DNA from: Caldifarciminota bacterium
GTDB taxonomy: Bacteria; Hydrothermota; Tepidihabitantia; Tepidihabitantales; CAIPLT01
Reading direction: 5' to 3'
DNA length: 10,030 bases
Assembly: GCA_025061975.1 (NCBI GenBank)
Contig: JANXBB010000150.1
Coordinates: forward strand, 1-10,030
Position 1 is the first letter of the stretch. Every line of letters starts with the position of its first letter. Under the pieces are notes generated by a model. That model did not search any database and was not told where the DNA came from. It worked only from the letters and a program-made list of their open reading frames with translations. Made by a program: the position numbers and the translations under genes. This document shows, in pieces, positions 5,019 to 10,030 of this stretch.

Positions 5019-8009
5019 TTAGTTTGTTTTTATGCGCATTAATGCTACAATAGCTTTTTCTTTATTGATAGTTAACTCCTTTTTAATCTCATACTCTTTT
5101 GCGGTATTAAGAGACTCAAGCTTTACTGCTAAAACCTCATTTTTTATATACCCTTCATACCTTTGAACTGCTTCATTAATATTATCGGTACCATCAAAAT
5201 AAAGCTCAATGCGATCCGCAACTTCAAAGCCTGCTTCTTTACGAAGATTTTGAACTTTATGGACAAATTCTCGAGCCAGTCCTTCGTTTATTAGTTCTTT
5301 ATCTAAAGTTGGGTCAATATAAAATTGAAACCGACTACTTTCGGTGCTTTGATTACTAATATAATGAGCTAAAATTGCATCTTGTGAAGGTGCGCGTTTT
5401 ATCTCTTTGAGATTTAATTCCTCAAGTAATATTACCCGATATTTTTCTAATAAATACTCCTCATCCTCACGCAGACCTAAAATTAATCCTAATCGCAAGG
5501 GCTGACGAACTTTTATTTGTCCGGCTTTACGCGCCGAAAGCCCTAACGAAACAAGCTCTCGAACCGTATCCATTTCTTCTTCAAGCTTAAGGTCACGGAA
5601 TTCTAATTTAACCTCTGGATAGTCGTTTAAATGCACACTTTCCGGTGCGCTGGGATCACATGAGCGCACTAAGTTTTGATAAATCTCTTCTGCAAAGAAT
5701 GGCATAATTGGAGCTAAAATTTTTACCTGGGACACTAAACACTCATAAAGCGTCTGATAAGCAGCAAGTTTGTCTAAATCTTCAGCACTTTTCCAAAACC
5801 GACGACGATTGCGACGCACATACCAACTTGATAGATCGTCAACAAATCGTTCAATATGTTTCATAACTGGTGCCGGATTATAATCGTCTAATGCTTTACG
5901 CACCTCACTTATTAACCCCTGAAGCCGCGATAAAATCCAACGGTCAAGATCAGTTAAAGGCAATTCTTTAAGCGCCCAAGGGGTGTTTTTAATTTTAGGG
6001 CGATCAATCCGCGCATAAGTAACAAAGAAGTTATAAACATTCCAGAAGGTTAAAATCTTTCTTTTCACCTCGTCAGCAACCCGATATCCAAAATTTAAAT
6101 TGTCTTCGGGATTATGATTCACAAAGATATAACGCATGATATCAGCGCCCATGGTTTCTGCAGCTTGGTCAAACCATATTACATTGCCTTTGCTTTTGTG
6201 CATCTCTTCACCTTGCTCATCTAATACCTTGCCGTGTCCTAAAATCACACGCACCGGAGTTGTGTTTTCTAAAACCGTGCTCATTGCTAAGATTGCATAA
6301 AACCAATTTCGGAACTGACCGGCTAAACATTCAGTAACAAAATCTGCGGGAAACCATTCTTGCCAATAAGCGCGATTTGTAAGATATCCCATAGTAGAAT
6401 AAGGCACAATGCCCGCATCAAGCCATGGATTACCAACATCAGGAATCCGCGCGACTTTATTCGCACATTTCTTACAGGCAATTTTTACCTCATCAATCCA
6501 GGGACGGTGTGGGGAATGGCCTTCAAAACGTTCCCAACCTTCAACCGCTCGAGCTTTAAGCTCTTCTTTGCCGCCAATGACATCAAAATGTCCGCAACTA
6601 CACTCATAAATCGGTAATGCCAGACCCCAATAGCGTTTCTTAGAAATACACCAGTCTTGCATATTCCGCAACCAGTCAAGTTCACGCTCAAGCCCGTAGT
6701 CCGGAATCCACCGCACTTGCTTTGCAACTTCCATAATTTTATAGCGCAACTCTTTCATGCTGATAAACCACTCATCAACTAAGCGAAATACCAGCTCGGT
6801 ATTGCAACGCCAACAGACTGGATAACGGTGCGTATAATCTTCAATTTTATAAAGCATGCCTTTTTTCTCCAAATCCTTAAAGATAATCTCGGCAGATTCT
6901 TTGACTTGAAGACCGGAGAGAAATCCAAAATTATCTAAAAAATATCCATCCTCAGTTAACGGAGCAATTACTGCTAAATTATAGATTTTGCCGAGTTCGT
7001 AGTCTTCCTTTCCGCAACCCGGAGCAATATGAACAATCCCGGTTCCTTCTTCACCACTAACCTCATCCCAAGAAATTACTTTATGAGCCACACCCTTTTG
7101 CGCCGGTAGTTCATCATAAGGACCGATATATTCTAAACCGACAAGCTCTTTGCCTAAAAACTCACCTAAAACTTCAATCTTATTTTTAAAAACTGAAGTC
7201 CGGGAACTTACTAAATAATAAATGTCATCACCTTCTTTTACTTTAAGATAAATTAAATCCGGATGCACAGCACAAGCAACATTGGATGAAAGCGTCCAAG
7301 GAGTTGTCGTCCAGACTAAAAGATATTCTCGGTGTTTACCTTTGATTGGGAACCTAAGGTAAACTGAGGGATGGGTTAGTTCTTTATAACCTTCAGTTAC
7401 AATCTCATGTTCCGAAAGTGCTGTACCACATCTTGGACACCAGGGCATCACATCATCGCCTTTATAAATCCAACCGTGCTCGTGACACCGTTTTAAGAAA
7501 TACCATATCGTATAATTGTTCTCATCAGACATTGTATAATAAGAATTTTCCCAATCCATCCATTGACCAAGACGGATTGATTGCTCGGTTTGGATTTTGG
7601 AGTATTTTAAAACCCGTTCTTTACATTTATTTACAAAGTTATCAATACCAAATTGTTCAATATCGCGCTTGGATTTAAAGCCCAACTCTTTTTCTACTTC
7701 CACTTCAACCCAGAGTCCTTGACAGTCAAAACCATTCTGATAACGCTGGTCATAACCAAGCATTGCTTTATAACGCTGAAACATATCCTTATAAGTCCTG
7801 CCCCAAGCATGATGCACACCCATCGGATTATTCGCAGTAATTGGTCCGTCAAGAAACGAGAATTTTTTCTTTCCCCGATTCTTAGCACGAAGTTTATTAA
7901 AACAGTCGTGCGTCTTCCAAAATTCTAATATCTTATGCTCAATACTTACAAAATCGGGAATTTGTGGTATTGGAGTTAATTTTGTCGTATCTAAATAACT
8001 TTCTTTCAT
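5019..8009 (-). CDS. ileS: Isoleucyl-tRNA synthetase, type-2-like with swapped HIGH motif
   Basis: This 996-residue class I synthetase charges tRNA-Ile. The ATP-binding HIGH motif is replaced by GVHH (64-67), in TANNPMGVHHAWG; the first Gly and third His are exchanged relative to HxGH. The KMSKS-type loop is MHKSKGN (603-609). The CP1 editing domain has WTTTPW (233-238) and GCGKED (331-336) with the conserved D336. Cys pairs that may bind zinc are C191/C194, C399/C402, C470/C472 and C512/C515. A tryptophan-type anticodon-binding domain (about 685-840) and a C-terminal RNA-binding domain with EGLAREFVHKVQNLRKEAGFEV follow. Length and this C-terminal end fit type 2. It starts 6 nt after the PQQ lipoprotein gene. 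There is no T-box or other leader before it, and no Shine-Dalgarno. Confidence 0.96.
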   Translation of the reverse strand: MKESYLDTTKLTPIPQIPDFVSIEHKILEFWKTHDCFNKLRAKNRGKKKFSFLDGPITANNPMGVHHAWGRTYKDMFQRYKAMLGYDQRYQNGFDCQGLWVEVEVEKELGFKSKRDIEQFGIDNFVNKCKERVLKYSKIQTEQSIRLGQWMDWENSYYTMSDENNYTIWYFLKRCHEHGWIYKGDDVMPWCPRCGTALSEHEIVTEGYKELTHPSVYLRFPIKGKHREYLLVWTTTPWTLSSNVACAVHPDLIYLKVKEGDDIYYLVSSRTSVFKNKIEVLGEFLGKELVGLEYIGPYDELPAQKGVAHKVISWDEVSGEEGTGIVHIAPGCGKEDYELGKIYNLAVIAPLTEDGYFLDNFGFLSGLQVKESAEIIFKDLEKKGMLYKIEDYTHRYPVCWRCNTELVFRLVDEWFISMKELRYKIMEVAKQVRWIPDYGLERELDWLRNMQDWCISKKRYWGLALPIYECSCGHFDVIGGKEELKARAVEGWERFEGHSPHRPWIDEVKIACKKCANKVARIPDVGNPWLDAGIVPYSTMGYLTNRAYWQEWFPADFVTECLAGQFRNWFYAILAMSTVLENTTPVRVILGHGKVLDEQGEEMHKSKGNVIWFDQAAETMGADIMRYIFVNHNPEDNLNFGYRVADEVKRKILTFWNVYNFFVTYARIDRPKIKNTPWALKELPLTDLDRWILSRLQGLISEVRKALDDYNPAPVMKHIERFVDDLSSWYVRRNRRRFWKSAEDLDKLAAYQTLYECLVSQVKILAPIMPFFAEEIYQNLVRSCDPSAPESVHLNDYPEVKLEFRDLKLEEEMDTVRELVSLGLSARKAGQIKVRQPLRLGLILGLREDEEYLLEKYRVILLEELNLKEIKRAPSQDAILAHYISNQSTESSRFQFYIDPTLDKELINEGLAREFVHKVQNLRKEAGFEVADRIELYFDGTDNINEAVQRYEGYIKNEVLAVKLESLNTAKEYEIKKELTINKEKAIVALMRIKTN

Positions 8010-8015
8010 ATTCTT

Positions 8016-9500
8016 TTATTGTTTGCCAATTAACGAACCGGTATTTTTTCTATTGCCCCGAAATAGGGGCCAAGGGCTTAAAGCAACCGTGCCGCGTGCG
8101 GTAACTGCAACAACGCCGCCTTCGTCGTTTTCGTCAATTCCGGCACCAATAACAATAAATCCATTATGCAAAACCATGGGCGACGAAACTAACCCTTCAT
8201 CGGATGGTGCACATTGGGGAATTGGTGCTGAAGCAATCCGAGAATTGTTACTGCGGATCATATACAAAGAATCAACATCCTCTTGAGCTTTCTTAGCCCA
8301 GGAAACTTTAAAATATATAATATCATCAGACTCAGAAGCAATGCGCACAATTGCTGGTGATGATGTATTATAACCATCAGTAGTAAATGTCCACTCTTCA
8401 GTAATACTGGTTCCGTCAAAATTAAGCTTTACTAACCGCCCACCTTCAGTTGGTACATACAGTTTACCATCACTACCTACACCTAAAGTTGCAGATATGG
8501 GGTCATAAGCACTTGAGCGGCACACAAAACCACTATTACGATCAAAAATATAAACACGGCCATCTTGAGCACCAATTGCTATTTTTCCATCACCAAGAAT
8601 TACCGGAGATGCGATAACTTCATCACCAATATTATAACGCCAACGAATATTACCTAAAGTATCAAGCGAATAAAAGTATCCACTTTCTGTGCCGACATAC
8701 AAATAACCGAGTTCGTCAATTACTACTGAGGAGACGCCAAATATTGAATCAATGCGCCAGAGAAGATCTAAATTCTCACTATAAGCATAAAGCCCGCCTA
8801 AGGTATTAATAAAAACCTTATTACTTCTTGTAATTGCCGGCGTTGCAACTATCTCTTCGCCAATATAAACTTCACGCTGCTTTGCACCAGTTGCCGAATT
8901 TAACCGGTAAAGATATCCGCCCCGATCAGCACAATAAACGCTTCCATTAGGAGCAACTACCGGTGAGGAAATAAACTCATCTTCATTATTAGAACTAAAT
9001 CGCCAGCGTTCATTACCGATAGCGGTAAGGGCATGAATATGACCGGCAATACATCCAACATAAATATTATTAGCATCATCAACTGCTGCTGTAGAGTTTA
9101 CTTCACAATCATAATCATCATCTGAAGGCAGTTGCCAGATAATCCGACCTAATCCTGAGTAAACTTTAATTTGATCTGACCAGCCTGAATTTTTTTTGCG
9201 ACGGTCTTGAGCTTGAGCGCGAACATAAAAGTCCCCAGGTGTTCGGTAAGTATAAATAGCTTTATAAGTATCACCACTGGGTAGATATTCCCCAAACTCT
9301 GAAATTGTTCCATCACCAAAATTAAACCGATATCTAATCTCATCGCCATCATCATCAACCGTCGAAACTTCAAAAGTATCCGGCACCCCAGGCAATACTA
9401 CTTGAGGCACTTTAACATACTGCGGAGTCTCTGGTGCACGATTACGTGGACAACTGAGCACTAAAATTACGATAAATAAAATTAAAAAACTTTTTCTCAT
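8016..9500 (-). CDS. Lipoprotein with PKD-like domain and PQQ-type beta-propeller
   Basis: This 494-residue protein begins MRKSFLILFIVILVLSC, a lipoprotein signal with the lipidated Cys at 17. Residues about 25-115 resemble a PKD/Ig-like domain (DDDGDEIRYRFNFGDG, then YTYRTPGDFYVRAQAQD). From about 117 to 490 there are roughly seven propeller blades of the PQQ/BamB kind, each with a recurring pattern such as ERWRFSSN..SSPVVAPNGSVYCADRGG, LLWRIDS, IRWRYNIGDEVIASPVI..DGKIAIGAQDGRVYIFD. It ends with WPLFRGNRKNTG, a common closing motif in this group. PQQ binding itself is not implied; such propellers usually act as protein scaffolds or binding surfaces. It should sit on the outer membrane or in the periplasm. 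It is first in the ileS operon and has its own promoter upstream. The role is unknown. Confidence 0.9.
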   Translation of the reverse strand: MRKSFLILFIVILVLSCPRNRAPETPQYVKVPQVVLPGVPDTFEVSTVDDDGDEIRYRFNFGDGTISEFGEYLPSGDTYKAIYTYRTPGDFYVRAQAQDRRKKNSGWSDQIKVYSGLGRIIWQLPSDDDYDCEVNSTAAVDDANNIYVGCIAGHIHALTAIGNERWRFSSNNEDEFISSPVVAPNGSVYCADRGGYLYRLNSATGAKQREVYIGEEIVATPAITRSNKVFINTLGGLYAYSENLDLLWRIDSIFGVSSVVIDELGYLYVGTESGYFYSLDTLGNIRWRYNIGDEVIASPVILGDGKIAIGAQDGRVYIFDRNSGFVCRSSAYDPISATLGVGSDGKLYVPTEGGRLVKLNFDGTSITEEWTFTTDGYNTSSPAIVRIASESDDIIYFKVSWAKKAQEDVDSLYMIRSNNSRIASAPIPQCAPSDEGLVSSPMVLHNGFIVIGAGIDENDEGGVVAVTARGTVALSPWPLFRGNRKNTGSLIGKQ

Positions 9501-9510
9501 TTTAGACGTC

Positions 9511-9539
9511 TTTTGATTAAATATTAATTATAATCAAAA
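9511..9539. repeat. 9-bp inverted repeat over the -10 region, candidate operator
   Basis: TTTTGATTA (9511-9519) and its exact complement TAATCAAAA (9531-9539) flank an 11-bp spacer. One arm overlaps the -10 hexamer and the promoter spacer; the other covers the predicted transcription start. This is a usual place for a repressor to bind. The arms are very AT-rich, so chance cannot be excluded. Confidence 0.4.
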
Positions 9540-9554
9540 AAACTAAAAAGTCAA
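9527..9554 (-). promoter_or_regulatory. Housekeeping-type promoter for the PQQ lipoprotein-ileS operon
   Basis: The minus strand has TTGACT (9554-9549), a 16-bp spacer and a perfect TATAAT (9532-9527). The predicted start is near 9520, a leader of about 20 nt before the ATG at 9500. Hexamers and spacing are identical to the promoter at 2515-2542. No Shine-Dalgarno follows. Confidence 0.8.
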
Positions 9555-9687
9555 GATTATAATTTGCTTTAAAGTAATATTTTTAAAAACGATTTTTAAG
9601 CTAAGCCTTTGAGATTCATTATGCCATGTAGTTGTAAGAGTAGTTAAGATAGCAAATTAGTGAAGTTGTTTTGAGTGCTACTTGGGG

Positions 9688-9720
9688 TAAAAATAAATGC
9701 GGGGCTCAAATGAGCCCCGC
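9688..9720 (-). terminator. Rho-independent terminator of the T9SS-tail protein gene
   Basis: GCGGGGCTC (9699-9707) pairs perfectly with GAGCCCCGC (9712-9720) around a 4-nt AAAT loop. On the minus strand the stem is followed by ATTTATTTTTA, a U-rich tail. It lies about 60 nt past the stop at 9781 and separates that gene from the ileS operon. On the plus strand no T-run follows, so it works leftward only. Confidence 0.88.
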
Positions 9721-9738
9721 ACATTAAGATTTTCACCG

Positions 9739-9766
9739 TTGCCGGAAGAGAGTAGTCTTCCGGCAA
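9739..9766 (-). other. Perfect 11-bp hairpin just after the stop codon
   Basis: TTGCCGGAAGA (9739-9749) and TCTTCCGGCAA (9756-9766) form an 11-bp stem with a 6-nt loop, starting 14 nt past the stop of the secreted-protein gene. What follows on the minus strand (CGGTGAAAATC) is only weakly U-rich. It may be a 3'-end protecting structure or a helper for the terminator at 9699-9720 rather than a terminator itself. Confidence 0.65.
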
Positions 9767-9780
9767 GGGACACTCATCGG

Positions 9781-10030
9781 CTATCGCACAATGAGCTTAG
9801 TCTCGTATTTGGTTGTGCCATGCTCGTACTTAAGGAAGTAGACACCGCAAGCAAGATTACGCGCATCTAAAGTCATCGTATAGCTTCCAGCCTCAAGCAT
9901 TCCATCATAAAGAGTTGTAATCACACGACCCGAGGCATCGTAAAGCTTCACTGATACATAACCTGTATGCGGCACGTTGTAGCTAATTGTCGCAACACGA
10001 CTCACCGGATTCGGGCTAACATCAAGCTTT
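9781..10030 (-). CDS. C-terminal end of a secreted protein with T9SS type A-like sorting tail (5' end beyond window)
   Basis: The frame is open to the right edge; 82 residues are visible before the TAG at 9781-9783, so the true start lies outside the window. The visible part begins KLDVSPNPVSRVATISYNVP and continues with VSVKLYDASGRVITTLYDG, GSYTMTLDARNLACGVYFLKYEHG and ends TKYETKLIVR. SPNP, the LYDASG strand, GVYFL and the closing KLIVR are hallmarks of the Por secretion (T9SS type A) C-terminal domain, which directs proteins across the outer membrane and is often removed. It overlaps in type with the FlgD-Ig family. Nothing can be said of the passenger domain. A hairpin and a terminator follow. 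Confidence 0.9.
   Translation of the reverse strand, partial: KLDVSPNPVSRVATISYNVPHTGYVSVKLYDASGRVITTLYDGMLEAGSYTMTLDARNLACGVYFLKYEHGTTKYETKLIVR

Noticed and set aside
6360..6727. Several short frames on both strands inside ileS
   Set aside because: All are covered by conserved IleRS coding sequence and have no recognisable domain.
7418..7928. Plus-strand frames opposite the ileS 5' part
   Set aside because: Antisense to the catalytic domain; no Shine-Dalgarno or family resemblance.
8010..8015. T-box or other leader controlling ileS
   Set aside because: Only 6 nt separate ileS from the upstream gene, and no leader structure is possible there.
8023..8286. Plus-strand frame opposite the PQQ lipoprotein 3' end
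   Set aside because: Its composition follows from the propeller gene in antisense; no independent support.
9583..9599. AT-only hairpin TTAAAAA-CGA-TTTTTAA as a second terminator
   Set aside because: Seven A-T pairs are too weak and it comes after a far better terminator; expected by chance in such AT-rich DNA.
9618..9647. Extra promoter TTAACT-18-CATAAT on the minus strand
   Set aside because: Poor hexamers and long spacing, with a much better promoter at 9527-9554.

Overview
All genes in this window read leftward (minus strand). The DNA is AT-rich, densely packed, and mixes housekeeping genes with secreted proteins of the FlgD-Ig / type IX secretion (T9SS)-tail style. That mix of lamin-tail, CARDB, PQQ-propeller and C-terminal sorting domains among ileS, truA, cca and ftsK suggests an uncultured FCB-type or candidate-phylum bacterium; WOR-3 (Stahlbacteria)-like is my best guess. 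The phylum is an inference from gene style, not shown by any marker here.

In order of transcription (right to left): (1) 10030-9781 is the C-terminal end of a secreted protein with a T9SS-type tail, followed by two hairpins; the second (9699-9720) has a U-rich tail and looks like an intrinsic terminator. (2) 9501-9698 is AT-rich non-coding DNA with a near-consensus promoter (TTGACT-16-TATAAT) overlapped by a 9-bp inverted repeat; I see nothing else supportable between 9555 and 9687. (3) 9500-2553 is one apparent operon: a PQQ-propeller lipoprotein, ileS, a DksA/TraR-type zinc-finger protein, truA, and a lamin-tail/CARDB/FlgD-Ig surface protein. Gaps are 6, 7 and 15 nt and the last junction is a 4-nt ATGA overlap. 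(4) A second promoter of the same form (2515-2542) begins ten bases past that operon and drives a DUF3467 protein, a CCA-adding/poly(A) polymerase family enzyme, a small M50 intramembrane metalloprotease, and a membrane protein whose visible part resembles the 4-TM head of FtsK. The last two junctions are ATGA overlaps, and the gene runs off the left end.

Functionally the window couples translation and RNA maturation (isoleucyl-tRNA synthetase, tRNA pseudouridine synthase, tRNA 3'-end or poly(A) polymerase, an RNA-polymerase-binding zinc finger) with cell-envelope products. The most interesting points are a swapped HIGH motif (GVHH) in IleRS, of the type linked to mupirocin hyper-resistance; a possible AUU start with a strong Shine-Dalgarno on the cca/pcnB-family gene, like E. 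coli pcnB; and surface proteins placed in the same transcription unit as translation genes. I found no mobile element, CRISPR array, tRNA or rRNA, and no clearly new defence or biosynthetic system.
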